35,614 bases of DNA, from positions 1 through 35,614 of the forward strand of contig JAGDXJ010000012.1 of assembly GCA_023256355.1 (NCBI GenBank), in the 5' to 3' direction. Shown piece after piece: positions 24,238 to 33,021 of this stretch; within the stretch, counting starts at the first letter, position 1, and each line of letters begins with the position of its first letter. The notes beneath the pieces were generated by a model, which saw nothing but the letters and a program-made list of their open reading frames with translations, searched no databases and was not told the origin of the DNA. The stretch is from Nitrososphaerales archaeon. Lineage in GTDB: Archaea > Thermoproteota > Nitrososphaeria > Conexivisphaerales > UBA164. The translations under genes were made by a program, and so were the position numbers.

Positions 24238-24509
24238 GATCTCAGAACTGTGACTTGAGTTACCTTTTCGTCGCTATTCCTTTTTCTTGCAGAGCTCGTT
24301 TTTCTGACTTTAGAATTCTTTCCAAGATTTGGCATCAGCTAAAAACTATTCTGAAGTTTTTAAATTTAAAAATAGAATAATTTATACACTTTAAACGTAC
24401 GAATGTATATATTAACCGGTTTTAATGGCGATTTTTTTAAAAAAATTAGACCGTTTTAAATAACATTTTCAAATAATAAATAAATACAGAATTTTAAAAA
24501 CAACACTAA

Positions 24510-25001
24510 ATGGACGATGAGGAGGCAAAGATAATCGACAAGCTTTTAAAGGAAATTTTCAACAAAAGTTCGGCCCAGGCTGAAAAGACGTCTTCCAGTT
24601 TTAAGAAGCCTGGGGTTTATCAATGCATTGAAGGTAGATGGACATTTGTTTCAGGCACTCAGAACTGGCAGCCCGCTGAAGATGGGCTTTATTTTATCTT
24701 TAATGACGATCCAGAGTCCTATTACTTAGGTGGGCCTATCGGAGAACCGTTTTTTAAAATAGCGGAAAACCTTAGCGGTTCAATTAAGGCGATCATAAAA
24801 ACTTTTTCAGGCAATAAAGCTCCTTACCTAACTTTTATTTGTATAAAAAACGCGGAAGAAGTATTTTCAAAAACGTATGAAGCCCTTCCGTATTTAGTCG
24901 ATGTAGCCACTATGGTTGCCCATTTTGCCGTTAATTGCCCGGCTGTGAGGAAAAAAGATATTGAAAAAATTTATGAAGTATGCCCATGCGCAAAACAGTG
25001 A
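24510..25001 (+). CDS. Protein of unknown function
   Basis: A 163-aa soluble-looking protein. Residues 1-20 form an acidic helix; residues 35-90 are beta-rich with many aromatics (VYQCIEGRWTFVSGTQNW, YFIFNDDPESYYLGG); the C-terminus is helical and ends with three cysteines (AVNCPAV, EVCPCAK) that could bind a metal or form a disulfide. I do not recognise it. The ATG fits a leaderless start with AATAAATAAATAC 25-30 bases upstream. Confidence 0.6.
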   Translation: MDDEEAKIIDKLLKEIFNKSSAQAEKTSSSFKKPGVYQCIEGRWTFVSGTQNWQPAEDGLYFIFNDDPESYYLGGPIGEPFFKIAENLSGSIKAIIKTFSGNKAPYLTFICIKNAEEVFSKTYEALPYLVDVATMVAHFAVNCPAVRKKDIEKIYEVCPCAKQ

Positions 25002-25161
25002 AATACATTACTAACTTTCTAAAGAAAGATCAGTAATAATATATTATTTAAGATAATTGATGCAAAGGCTTTTAATCAGTTGGCCCCATTCAACAGCTGA
25101 AGGCAAAAGGTTAACAAAAATTGGTAATATTTTATATAATAAATTTTGGATATTATTAAAT

Positions 25162-25449
25162 ATGGTAAAGATGACCGAAAATGATATAAAAAAAGCCCTG
25201 GGTTCAATGAAAGAATGGTCATACAAAGATAATGAAATCTACAAGGAATATGTTTTTAATAACTTTTTGCAGTCCGTAAAGTTCGTTAACATCATAGCGC
25301 CTGTTGCCGAGTCGGTTAAACACCATCCGGATATATTTATTTCATATAATAAAGTAAGAGTAGCTTTAACGACGCACGATGAGGGAGGAGTTACAGAAAA
25401 GGACATCGATCTTGCAAAAAAGATAGAAAGCCTTTCTTCCCTAGTTTAG
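25162..25449 (+). CDS. Pterin-4a-carbinolamine dehydratase (PCD/DCoH)
   Basis: 95 aa from ATG 25162. Catalytic signature HHPDIF at residues 54-59, then Y62, V65, and TTHDEGGVTEKDI at 70-82, the whole active site of the family. It dehydrates 4a-hydroxytetrahydrobiopterin in aromatic amino acid hydroxylase systems; in archaea it may act in pterin or molybdopterin recycling. The start at 25162, rather than the longer frame from TTG 25057, fits the TATA-like TTTTATATAATAA at 25130-25142. Confidence 0.9.
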   Translation: MVKMTENDIKKALGSMKEWSYKDNEIYKEYVFNNFLQSVKFVNIIAPVAESVKHHPDIFISYNKVRVALTTHDEGGVTEKDIDLAKKIESLSSLV

Positions 25450-25669
25450 AGCTTGAACTTTTAATACAACCAATTTTTACGCGCAAAACACAGAGATGTT
25501 TAAGGCCTCGCGGCTTATAAAATGGCTCATGAGGTTGAAGATTACCCCGCACACTATTTCATTCTAAAACCGAATTCCTGTAAAAAACGTCTAAAAAAGA
25601 CCATAAAAAGCGACCGTGGTTTAACATAAAACGTCAGTTTTTTTAAAAAATTTCCCGTCAAAGATTTTT

Positions 25670-25852
25670 ATGAAAAAAGAAAAAACAAGTTCAATGATTA
25701 TTTTATGTAAAAAAGAGCGCTATGATGGGCTCGATCACAAACAGCCTGAAAAATCTTTTGTTACTGTATCATTCCTGACTTTGTACGAACTGAAACTCAT
25801 GACCTGCAGCTTTTCAAAAAGAAGCTTACCCGTAACCAAATTTCTGAGGTGA
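25670..25852 (+). CDS. Possible short leader ORF upstream of grs
   Basis: A 60-codon frame, basic, with no family likeness. Its ATG sits about 26 bases after a TATA-like TTTTTTAAAAAATTT, the spacing seen at real leaderless starts in this window. Its stop codon (25850-25852) falls inside the ribosome-binding site of the grs gene. It may be translated to couple or regulate grs, or it may be a chance frame in a transcribed leader. Confidence 0.35.
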   Translation: MKKEKTSSMIILCKKERYDGLDHKQPEKSFVTVSFLTLYELKLMTCSFSKRSLPVTKFLR

Positions 25853-25853
25853 T
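25846..25853 (+). promoter_or_regulatory. Shine-Dalgarno site of grs
   Basis: GAGGTGAT, three bases before ATG 25857, matches the archaeal 16S rRNA tail over eight bases. Unlike most lone genes in this window, grs therefore seems to be translated from a leadered mRNA. Confidence 0.65.
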
Positions 25854-25856
25854 GAG

Positions 25857-27530
25857 ATGGCCAAATATGTTCTGATTTCTGATCTTACTTTACTTTATAA
25901 CTACAGAAACTTTCCGTTACTTGATTTTCTACCCTGTGCTCCCTCAGGTTCGATACCTGGCTTTCTCTATTCTTTTTTAAAGGGAAGTGAGTCTCCACCC
26001 ATGGAAAACGGCGAGGCTATGTTCAGCCCGTATTCGGTCAGAAAGATAGAAGCTTCTCTGCTTAAGAGAAACAGGAGAGAAGAAGTTGCTGTGCCACATT
26101 TTGACTACATAGACAGATTTATAGGTGAAGATACCGAGGTCATAGGCATTTCTACCATGGATCCGCTTGGCTTTGGACCGTTAACCATGTCTTTCGCTGC
26201 GCTGCTCGGGAAAAATGATGAAGCCTGGGTTAAAAAAGAGTGGGAGTTCCTTTTAAAAAAGATAAACGCTGTAAAAGGGAGATCAAAGCTTGTAGTTGGA
26301 GGCCCTGGAGTATGGGAGTTTACCGTGATGCCGGAAGAGCTTGACAGGTTTGACGTAGATTACGCCGTACAGGGTGAAATCGACGACCTGGCCCCCGAAC
26401 TTTTTGAGCAGATATCGGAGGGTAGCATAGACAGGAACCTGTTTTTTAACGGCTACGTTTCTTATGATGAGAGCTTCAGGAGGTTCAGCAAACCTGATGA
26501 AAGGTTCATTTCACGCAGGATTGGCACCAGGATGTACCCGACTCTTGACGAAATACCTGAAATTGTCAGGCCATCTATGAAAGGGCTCACAGAAGTTATG
26601 AGGGGCTGTGGCATTGGCTGCGATTTTTGCGAGGTAACGCTCAGGCCCCTCAGGTATTATAGCGTTGAAAAAATAAAAAGGGAAATAGAGGTAAACGCAA
26701 AAGCAGGGTTGCAGTCAGCCTGGTTACATTCAGATGAAATATTCGCTTACATGCACGGTCCCAGGTTCGAACCAAACTTTGAAGCGATTACAGAACTTTT
26801 TAAAGGGGTCATGTCGGTAAAGAATATTTCCCATACAAATCCAACCCACGGGAGGATATCTATACCGGCTGGTTATCCTGACCTCATAAAGAAGGTTTCA
26901 GAAATTATAAAAGCTGGGCCGGATAACTGGATAGGCATACAGGTTGGTCTTGAAACAGGCAGCGAAAGGCTTGCCAAGCTTCACATGCCGAACAAAACGT
27001 TGCCCCTCAGGGTAGGTCCTGACGGCAGCTGGCAGGAGATAGTCTGGATGGGCGTTTACAACTTAAACAGGTATTACTGGAGACCAGCTTTTACCGTTCA
27101 GGTTGGACAGATGGAGGAAACAGACGAAGATAACTGGGAAACTGTAGCTCTTATAAACAGGCTGAGCAACTCTGAGGTTGATGGCAGACCCTTTGAATTT
27201 ACGGTAACCCCTATGCAGAACGTGCCGCTCGGGCTGATAAAGAACAGGGAGCTAAAATCTTTGAAGCTGACAAAATCCCAGCTTGCGGTCTATTATGCAT
27301 CCTACAGACACCTTGCAAAAATGGCTGCGCGCGACGCTTATTCTGAGGGCGCGGGTAACCCCCTGTCAAGGCTTGGCGCTTCATTGCTTATACATATGGG
27401 TGGCTGGTTTATGATGAAGTTTATCGAAGATATATGCAAAAAGAACGGAATTGATGTTGAAAAGGTGAAGAATTACGGGCTGGGAAACACAATGACAATT
27501 ACATCCAGAGTTCGGCTTGCACAAACCTAA
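25857..27530 (+). CDS. Radical-SAM GDGT ring synthase (Grs) homologue
   Basis: 557 aa. Residues 1-240 hold a Rossmann-like, B12-binding-type domain (VIGISTMDPLG near 95-105; KLVVGGPGVWEF near 144-155; YAVQGEID near 169-176). Residues 245-480 hold the radical-SAM core with the triad C251-C255-C258 (CGIGCDFCEVTLRPLRYYS). The string after the triad and the domain order match the archaeal GrsA/GrsB enzymes that put cyclopentane rings into GDGT tetraethers, and the C-terminal part (TPMQNVPLG, GGWFMMKF) continues that family pattern. The rings tighten the membrane against acid and heat. With Tes in the same window, both the coupling and ring-forming steps are present. GrsA versus GrsB cannot be told by eye. 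Confidence 0.8.
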   Translation: MAKYVLISDLTLLYNYRNFPLLDFLPCAPSGSIPGFLYSFLKGSESPPMENGEAMFSPYSVRKIEASLLKRNRREEVAVPHFDYIDRFIGEDTEVIGISTMDPLGFGPLTMSFAALLGKNDEAWVKKEWEFLLKKINAVKGRSKLVVGGPGVWEFTVMPEELDRFDVDYAVQGEIDDLAPELFEQISEGSIDRNLFFNGYVSYDESFRRFSKPDERFISRRIGTRMYPTLDEIPEIVRPSMKGLTEVMRGCGIGCDFCEVTLRPLRYYSVEKIKREIEVNAKAGLQSAWLHSDEIFAYMHGPRFEPNFEAITELFKGVMSVKNISHTNPTHGRISIPAGYPDLIKKVSEIIKAGPDNWIGIQVGLETGSERLAKLHMPNKTLPLRVGPDGSWQEIVWMGVYNLNRYYWRPAFTVQVGQMEETDEDNWETVALINRLSNSEVDGRPFEFTVTPMQNVPLGLIKNRELKSLKLTKSQLAVYYASYRHLAKMAARDAYSEGAGNPLSRLGASLLIHMGGWFMMKFIEDICKKNGIDVEKVKNYGLGNTMTITSRVRLAQT

Positions 27531-27543
27531 AAAACAAAAAATA

Positions 27544-28998
27544 TCATGACTTTAAATGTACCATCAGGAAACCTGCATCTTCGGATCGCGGGCAGCCTTT
27601 TTTGCATCTGATCATGTACCTTATCCCTATTATCCCTCCTGCTGCCATGAGCGCAACGCCAAAACCCGCAAGTATCAGTAACGGAGCCGAAAGAAATACG
27701 AGGGAATACAGCTCTCCAGCAACAAAAGATATGATTTCCCCGGAGATGAACAGGTAACCTGTGAGCGCTCTTTCTTTCCCGCTGATACCGTATATTTCAA
27801 AAGTTACGATCGCAGTTACAAGCGCTGGTAAAAGGAAAAATCCAAAGTCCTGATGAAACCTTGTATAAGCAAAATCAAAAGCGGCCCCGGGAGCACCTGG
27901 AAGAGCACCCGCTGCTCCAAAGAACGTCTCATGAAATTCTATCCAGTATCCCGTAACGGGTATTGTAAGGTAAATTAAAATCCATCCAGTTATCAGGCTT
28001 ATAAAAAGCGGGTCCCTGAGCATGCCCTTTCCCCCTGCATGCCAGATAAGCGCTATCATGATAAGAAGGGCACCCCATCCTATGATCCCGGTTATTGCGT
28101 CGTCCATTGCAAGCCCGTTTATGTCGCTGGGACCGGAAGAAAAAAGAGTAGGTATTGAATAGTTTCCAACGCCAGAAATTATGTAGATCACAGCGGCAGC
28201 AAGCATGGCTCCTGCCATGATCGTAATTCCTGCATAAGTGAGGTATCTGACGCCTTTTGAAGCGTTCAAAAGACCGTAAACAAAGGCAACTATCACTACT
28301 ATTCCAGCCATTATTACGGGGAGCATGAGATGCGAATGAGACGTCACTACATCTTCAGTCCACGTTATTACAGCTGTTGTATTGTAGTAGCCAAGGACAG
28401 GATACATTGTCTGGTTTATGTAATTGCCCACAAAAGAAGGCCATGGACCGAACCATGTAATCCATCCAGCTATGTGACCCATAAAAGCTGAGATAAGGGT
28501 AAGGAAAACAGCAAACGCCATGAACGAGTTAACTGCCTTCAAAGATTTTGAGCTGACCTGAAATGCCTTCACCGCAAACGCCGCTATCAGAGCCAAAGCT
28601 ATTTCATCCCCCACAAGAAAAGCAACTATCTGAGACCACAGCGGTATTCCGAAGAGAAACCTGTCATAGACATCGAATATTCCAGCTACGCCGGCAAGAG
28701 GTATAGCTATGATCCCTCCTATAAAAACAGAATCCCTTATCAGAAGGCCGGGAAAGCCTTTCATCTGATACAGATCAAAGACAGAACACATAAGGGCCGC
28801 TAACGCCACTATTAACGGAACGAATATTGCCCCGTGCCAGTAAAGCACAAGGCGCCAGAATACATCAGGAGTGTACGCGTTGTTATAAGCTGGATTGAGA
28901 AACGGCGTTAAATAGTTCAGCACGGGAAATATCGCTATCAGTCCAAGCCCCCAGCTAAAAGACCATATCATTATAAATTTACACGTTGGGACTCTCAT
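27544..28998 (-). CDS. Histidine-rich polytopic membrane protein, possible heme protein
   Basis: A 484-aa protein with 12-13 helices. Histidines lie in or next to helices at 55 (YWHGAIF), 175 (MGHIAGW), 221 and 223 (SHSHLMLP), 320 (IWHAGG), 356 (EFHETFFG) and 382 (RFHQDFGFF). That spread, with many Trp and Gly around them, recalls subunit I of heme-copper oxidases and NorB, but the order of ligands does not match either in full. It could be a distant, unassigned member of the heme-copper group or another heme-bearing membrane enzyme. Leaderless ATG with TTATATACAATC 25-30 bases upstream. Confidence 0.6.
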   Translation of the reverse strand: MRVPTCKFIMIWSFSWGLGLIAIFPVLNYLTPFLNPAYNNAYTPDVFWRLVLYWHGAIFVPLIVALAALMCSVFDLYQMKGFPGLLIRDSVFIGGIIAIPLAGVAGIFDVYDRFLFGIPLWSQIVAFLVGDEIALALIAAFAVKAFQVSSKSLKAVNSFMAFAVFLTLISAFMGHIAGWITWFGPWPSFVGNYINQTMYPVLGYYNTTAVITWTEDVVTSHSHLMLPVIMAGIVVIVAFVYGLLNASKGVRYLTYAGITIMAGAMLAAAVIYIISGVGNYSIPTLFSSGPSDINGLAMDDAITGIIGWGALLIMIALIWHAGGKGMLRDPLFISLITGWILIYLTIPVTGYWIEFHETFFGAAGALPGAPGAAFDFAYTRFHQDFGFFLLPALVTAIVTFEIYGISGKERALTGYLFISGEIISFVAGELYSLVFLSAPLLILAGFGVALMAAGGIIGIRYMIRCKKGCPRSEDAGFLMVHLKS

Positions 28999-29211
28999 AA
29001 GATATATTTATCAACGATTGTATATAACGTCGTGTATGTAAATGTACATATTTTCACACAAAATGGTTAATCATTAACAAACAAAAAATGTCTGCGCTTG
29101 TTAATCGACATTTACTGACGGTGCAAGTTTTCATCTCATTACAGTTTTAATGCCCAATTCCTTTTTACGCACAGGCGAACCTTTTTATTATACGTCCAAA
29201 ACAACAACGTT

Positions 29212-29826
29212 ATGACCAAATATTGCCCCAAATGTGGAGCTCAGAACCCTGATGATGCAGTCTACTGCATAAAATGTGGCTATAAATTTCCCTTAGAAGC
29301 CTCTGAACAGCCTGCAAATGATCAACAAAAAACTGCAGAAAGCGCACAAAACGTAACAAACCAGCAGGCAGCTCAACCTTCAACAACAAGCCAAACATAC
29401 TACTGCCAGGAATGCGGGCAACCGGTTCCTCATGGATACATATATTGCCCTGTGTGCGGATCATTTAAAATTGCGCCCTATCCTCCTTCTTACATACCAC
29501 GACCTGCTGGCGTTACCGTGCTCGGAATAATACAGATAATATTTTCAGCCATCTCTCTCTGGGTTGGCATGACTTTCCTCGGTATGACGTTAGCTCCTGC
29601 CGGAGGAGTTTTTGCTATCGTCGGTATAGCTTTTGTCGTTGCAGGAGCTTTATCGCTGATTTTTGCGGTAGCTTTCCTCACAGGCAAAAACTGGGGCAGA
29701 ATTCTTATGATGATAGGCGCCATAATAGAGCTGATCGATTTCCCGCTGGGCACAGTAATGGGGATACTGATACTCTGGTACCTTACGAGGCCCAGGGTAA
29801 AAGCTTATTTTAAACAACCAAAATAA
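29212..29826 (+). CDS. Double zinc-ribbon membrane protein
   Basis: 204 aa. Two zinc ribbons: YCPKCG...VYCIKCG (residues ~4-23) and YYCQECG...IYCPVCG (~62-82), joined by a Gln/Ala-rich linker. Then three to four hydrophobic helices (~97-195) and a basic tail. The ribbons face the cytoplasm; proteins of this build are common in archaea and their role is unknown (sensing, regulation or docking). Leaderless ATG with TTTTTATTATACG about 25 bases before it. Confidence 0.75.
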   Translation: MTKYCPKCGAQNPDDAVYCIKCGYKFPLEASEQPANDQQKTAESAQNVTNQQAAQPSTTSQTYYCQECGQPVPHGYIYCPVCGSFKIAPYPPSYIPRPAGVTVLGIIQIIFSAISLWVGMTFLGMTLAPAGGVFAIVGIAFVVAGALSLIFAVAFLTGKNWGRILMMIGAIIELIDFPLGTVMGILILWYLTRPRVKAYFKQPK

Positions 29827-29897
29827 AAATATATTAATGCTGAACATCTTACAGACAAGCTGTTTTGTAATGAAATTCTGCGTTTCAGCTTTAGATT

Positions 29898-32111
29898 TTA
29901 TGGCCTGAGAAACGACCATAGAGTTACAGTGACGCTGTTCATGGACATCGCAAGGGCCGCAAACTGGGGAGCAAGGTAGATTGCCGGGTAAAGAACTCCT
30001 GCCGCTAGCGGTATAAAAAACGAGTTGTACCCGAAAGCCCAGATCAGGTTTTCCTTTATCCTCTTCTCGAGCTTTTTTGCCCCTTCCCAGAGCACCTTTA
30101 GGGCCGTTGGGGCAAATATGATAACGTCTCCTGCCTGTTTGCTTATTTCAGATCCTGTGTTCATCGCAACTCCTACAAACGCCGTCCTTAACGCCAGCGC
30201 ATCGTTGACTCCGTCCCCCACGAACATGACATTCTCGAAAGATTTTACGAGCTCAGCCTTTTTTTCCGGCGTCAGCCCTTTGTAGACTCGTACGCCAAGC
30301 TCCTTTCCAACCTGATCTGCAAAATCGCTTGAATCGCCTGTCGCTATTATTACTTGATACCTTTTTTTAAGATCTGCTATAACCTCCTTAACGCCTTCCC
30401 TTATCTCATCCCTGACCCTGAATGAAACCACCGGCTTAAAGTCCACACAGCCTATTATGTCCCCCTCAGGAACATCTTCACAGTTGCTGGCTATGAATTC
30501 CCTTTTTCCTACTATAACTGTATGGCCTTCCACCGTGCCCATGACCCCTTCTCCCGGGAATTCGTTGAAGTCCTTTACTTCAAGCCTTTTTTTGCCAAGC
30601 TTTGAAATTGCTCGGGCAACAGGATGGGAGCTCAGAGATTCAAGCGCAGCGACCAGTTCAAGACCGTTCTCATCGTAAGCTTTAACGGGTTCAACCTTAA
30701 CATCGCCGGTTGTTATGGTCCCGGTTTTATCAAAGATTATAGTTTTAACCTCCTTGAGCTTTTCCAGCGCTGATCCGTGCCTTACTATAACCCCTCTTTT
30801 GGAGAGCTCCCTGATTTCGGCCAGCACGGCGAGGGGCGTTGCAAGCCCGAGCGCGCACGGACAGGCAGCAGCAAGCACGGCTATAGCAAAAAGGAGCGCA
30901 AGGCTTGCGGGAACGAAAAAGTGCCATACAAAAAAAGTTACAGCTGCTATGATCATTATTACAGGCGTAAAGTAAGCAGCTGCCCTGTCTACTGCCCTCT
31001 TCAGCCCAATAGAAGTTGTGCTGGCATCGTTGATGGCTTTTACCAGCTGGCTTACGTAAGACCTCTCTCCAGCCCTTGTGGTGTATACTTTAAGGTATCC
31101 GTTTGTTAAAGTCGTTCCCGATATAACCGCGTCCCCCTTACTTTTCTTTACAGGAAGCGTTTCCCCGGTTAAAATGGATTCGTTAACTTCACCTGAACCA
31201 TCTTCGACCACTCCGTCCACGGGTATGACCTCCCCTGATTTTACCGTTATTATGTCTCCAACGCTGACCTGATCTGAATCAACTATCTTTCCGCTTTCCA
31301 GCCTTGCCGTATATTTTGGTGCATGAACGTAAGATATTCTGTACCTAAGGTATGAATCTATGGTCTTTCCTACCAGCACAAAGGTTATCAGAAGGCTTGC
31401 CGCATCAAAGAAAACTTCTCCGCCGCGAATTAAGTTAAACACGCTGTAAGCCCATGCGGTTCCGGCAGAAAGCGCCACAAGAGTATCCATATCAGCTGTC
31501 CTGTTTTTCAGAGCCCTGTAAGCTCCCGAAAAGTACCTTCTGCCCGAGTATACAATTACCGGAACTGAAAAAATAAAAGCCAAAAAATTCATGTATCTGT
31601 ACTGAAAATAAAGCACAAACGAAGTAAAGATGGCCCCTGCAACCAGAGAATAAATCATAGAGTTTAACTCGCGTTTTACAAAAGATGTCTCCCCTTTTTT
31701 CTTATCGTCAACCTCTACAGGACTGTAATCCCTGAGCTTTTCAACCACTAATTTCTGGTCAGCTGTGGCCGGGTTTATTTTGAGGTTCAGAACGCTGGTT
31801 GACGGGTTAAAATCTGCTGAAACTATACCCGGGATGTCTGAAAGGATCTCCATAATCCTTCTCGAGTTTTCGGGGTTTGCCTTGAGGACCAGCTTCAAAT
31901 CTTTTGTTTCAACGTCATACCCGGCCCTTTTTACAGCTTCCACTATGCTGTTAAGCCTGTAAGAACCCTTTATTTCTGCAAAACCCGTTGCAAGGTTGAC
32001 AGATACCGCTTTAACGCCTTCAACTTTACCTATAGCCTTTGATACGGTGTTCACGCAGGTGGCACAGTGCATCCCAACAATCTTCAGCTTTTCTTCTTTT
32101 TCAGAGCTCAA
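29898..32111 (-). CDS. copA: Copper-exporting P-type ATPase (CopA)
   Basis: A 737-aa P1B ATPase that pumps Cu(I) out of the cytoplasm. The N-terminal metal-binding domain has GMHCATC at 13-19. A second ferredoxin-like domain (~71-135) lacks any CxxC. Eight helices carry CPC at 417-419 in the ion path. Phosphorylation site D461 in DKTGT; actuator TGE at 315-317; the P1B SHP loop near 495-497; and the hinge GDGVND near residue 645. The start is TTG 32111, overlapping the stop of copM (TTGA), so translation is coupled to copM. Confidence 0.95.
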   Translation of the reverse strand: MSSEKEEKLKIVGMHCATCVNTVSKAIGKVEGVKAVSVNLATGFAEIKGSYRLNSIVEAVKRAGYDVETKDLKLVLKANPENSRRIMEILSDIPGIVSADFNPSTSVLNLKINPATADQKLVVEKLRDYSPVEVDDKKKGETSFVKRELNSMIYSLVAGAIFTSFVLYFQYRYMNFLAFIFSVPVIVYSGRRYFSGAYRALKNRTADMDTLVALSAGTAWAYSVFNLIRGGEVFFDAASLLITFVLVGKTIDSYLRYRISYVHAPKYTARLESGKIVDSDQVSVGDIITVKSGEVIPVDGVVEDGSGEVNESILTGETLPVKKSKGDAVISGTTLTNGYLKVYTTRAGERSYVSQLVKAINDASTTSIGLKRAVDRAAAYFTPVIMIIAAVTFFVWHFFVPASLALLFAIAVLAAACPCALGLATPLAVLAEIRELSKRGVIVRHGSALEKLKEVKTIIFDKTGTITTGDVKVEPVKAYDENGLELVAALESLSSHPVARAISKLGKKRLEVKDFNEFPGEGVMGTVEGHTVIVGKREFIASNCEDVPEGDIIGCVDFKPVVSFRVRDEIREGVKEVIADLKKRYQVIIATGDSSDFADQVGKELGVRVYKGLTPEKKAELVKSFENVMFVGDGVNDALALRTAFVGVAMNTGSEISKQAGDVIIFAPTALKVLWEGAKKLEKRIKENLIWAFGYNSFFIPLAAGVLYPAIYLAPQFAALAMSMNSVTVTLWSFLRP

Positions 32112-32272
32112 GAAGGCATCCCCCGTGGGCCCGACTTAAGGTAGCCCTCAGGGTCCTTCTGGAACTCTTCCTTACATTTGCTTGAACAGAAATAGTAGAT
32201 CCTGCCTTTGTACAGAACCTTATGTTCTGTGTCCTTCACGCGCATACCACACACCGGGTCTATGTTTTCCAT
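32108..32272 (-). CDS. copM: Small YHS/TRASH-type copper-binding protein (CopM-like)
   Basis: 54 aa, too short for the usual length cut-off. It reads MENIDPVCGMRVKDTEH, then YKGRIYYFCSSKCKEEFQ and DPEGYL. The pattern C8-G-M, Y26-x-F-C29-S-x-x-C33-x-x-x-F is the YHS/TRASH metal-binding fold. In Sulfolobus the copTMA locus has a TRASH-domain protein of this size, CopM, before copA, thought to bind or carry Cu(I). The ATG at 32272 has CGATATTAC 25-30 bases upstream. Its stop overlaps the copA start. Confidence 0.85.
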   Translation of the reverse strand: MENIDPVCGMRVKDTEHKVLYKGRIYYFCSSKCKEEFQKDPEGYLKSGPRGMPS

Positions 32273-32346
32273 GATTAACAGTTTAAAAGCAGAGCGTAAT
32301 ATCGATTTTTCTTAACATTTGTTAGGTAATTTTACAGGTACGCATT

Positions 32347-32360
32347 TAACCTTAAGGTTA
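32347..32360. promoter_or_regulatory. Perfect palindrome in the copT promoter, probable CopT operator
   Basis: TAACCTTAAGGTTA is a perfect 14-base inverted repeat ending 11 bases before the copT ATG and overlapping the TATA-like ATTTAACC. An imperfect inverted repeat, CTTAACATTTGTTAGG (32311-32326), lies between it and the copM promoter. Both are placed to let one dimeric regulator control the divergent pair. Confidence 0.6.
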
Positions 32361-32371
32361 GAAGTAAATTT

Positions 32372-32959
32372 ATGGAGCTGGATGACGTTGACGTTGAGAT
32401 AATAAACTCTCTTATTGAAGACGGTTGCCTGTCTCTCAGGGATCTTGCAAAGGTTACGGGCCTTTCCCCTCCTTCTTTAAACGCAAGGCTGAAAAGGCTT
32501 AAGGATTCAGGGATAATAAAGGGGAGCACAGTTTTGATAGACAGGAACAGGATGAAGAGCGGAGTTTCGGCTTTTTTATTTATCAGGTGTGACCCTTCAA
32601 GCCTCAAAAAGGTTGAAGAGAGCCTTTCCGCTTTAGAAGACGTAACTGAAATCTACAGGCTTACTGGCTTTTACAACCTTCTAGTTAAATCCGAGGTAGA
32701 AGACGTAAACGCTCTTGACAGGCTTAACGAGGAGATAGGTAAAAACGAGGGCATCATTGAGGTTAACACACACCTTATAAGCGAATACGTTAAGGAAAAG
32801 CACAAAAAATTCAAAAGGATCAGGGCGGACTTAAAGTGCGAATACTGCGGAAACATCATCAGCGGAAAGCCTTATCTGCTTGAATACAGAGGGGTGACAA
32901 GGTTTTTCTGCTGTCCCACCTGTTTGAGGGAGTTCAAGAAAAAGTATGGCGTTGCATGA
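32372..32959 (+). CDS. copT: Copper-responsive Lrp-like regulator with TRASH domain (CopT/CopR)
   Basis: 195 aa in three parts: an AsnC/Lrp-type helix-turn-helix (residues 1-50, LSLRDLAKVTGLSPPSLNARLKRL in pieces), a RAM-like alpha/beta dimer domain (~60-140), and a C-terminal TRASH domain with C156, C159 (CEYC), C180, C181 and C184 (CCPTC). This build defines the archaeal copper sensor CopT/CopR, which binds Cu(I) through TRASH and controls the export genes. It is divergent from copM-copA with a shared regulatory region holding a perfect palindrome. Confidence 0.9.
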   Translation: MELDDVDVEIINSLIEDGCLSLRDLAKVTGLSPPSLNARLKRLKDSGIIKGSTVLIDRNRMKSGVSAFLFIRCDPSSLKKVEESLSALEDVTEIYRLTGFYNLLVKSEVEDVNALDRLNEEIGKNEGIIEVNTHLISEYVKEKHKKFKRIRADLKCEYCGNIISGKPYLLEYRGVTRFFCCPTCLREFKKKYGVA

Positions 32960-33021
32960 CTAACATCTGTAAACCGCTATAATAAAATCTGCCTGCGCTA
33001 AATAAATCGCGTGAGAAAATA

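Noticed and set aside
25057-25161. N-terminal extension of the pterin dehydratase
   Set aside because: Family members begin near the chosen start, and the TATA-like box at 25130-25142 lies inside the extension.
25945-25962. T-arm-like sequence (CAGGTTCGATACCTG)
   Set aside because: It lies in frame inside grs and no other tRNA arm is present.
30745-31272. Several long plus-strand and alternative frames inside copA
   Set aside because: They are shadows of the copA coding frame; none has a promoter or family likeness.
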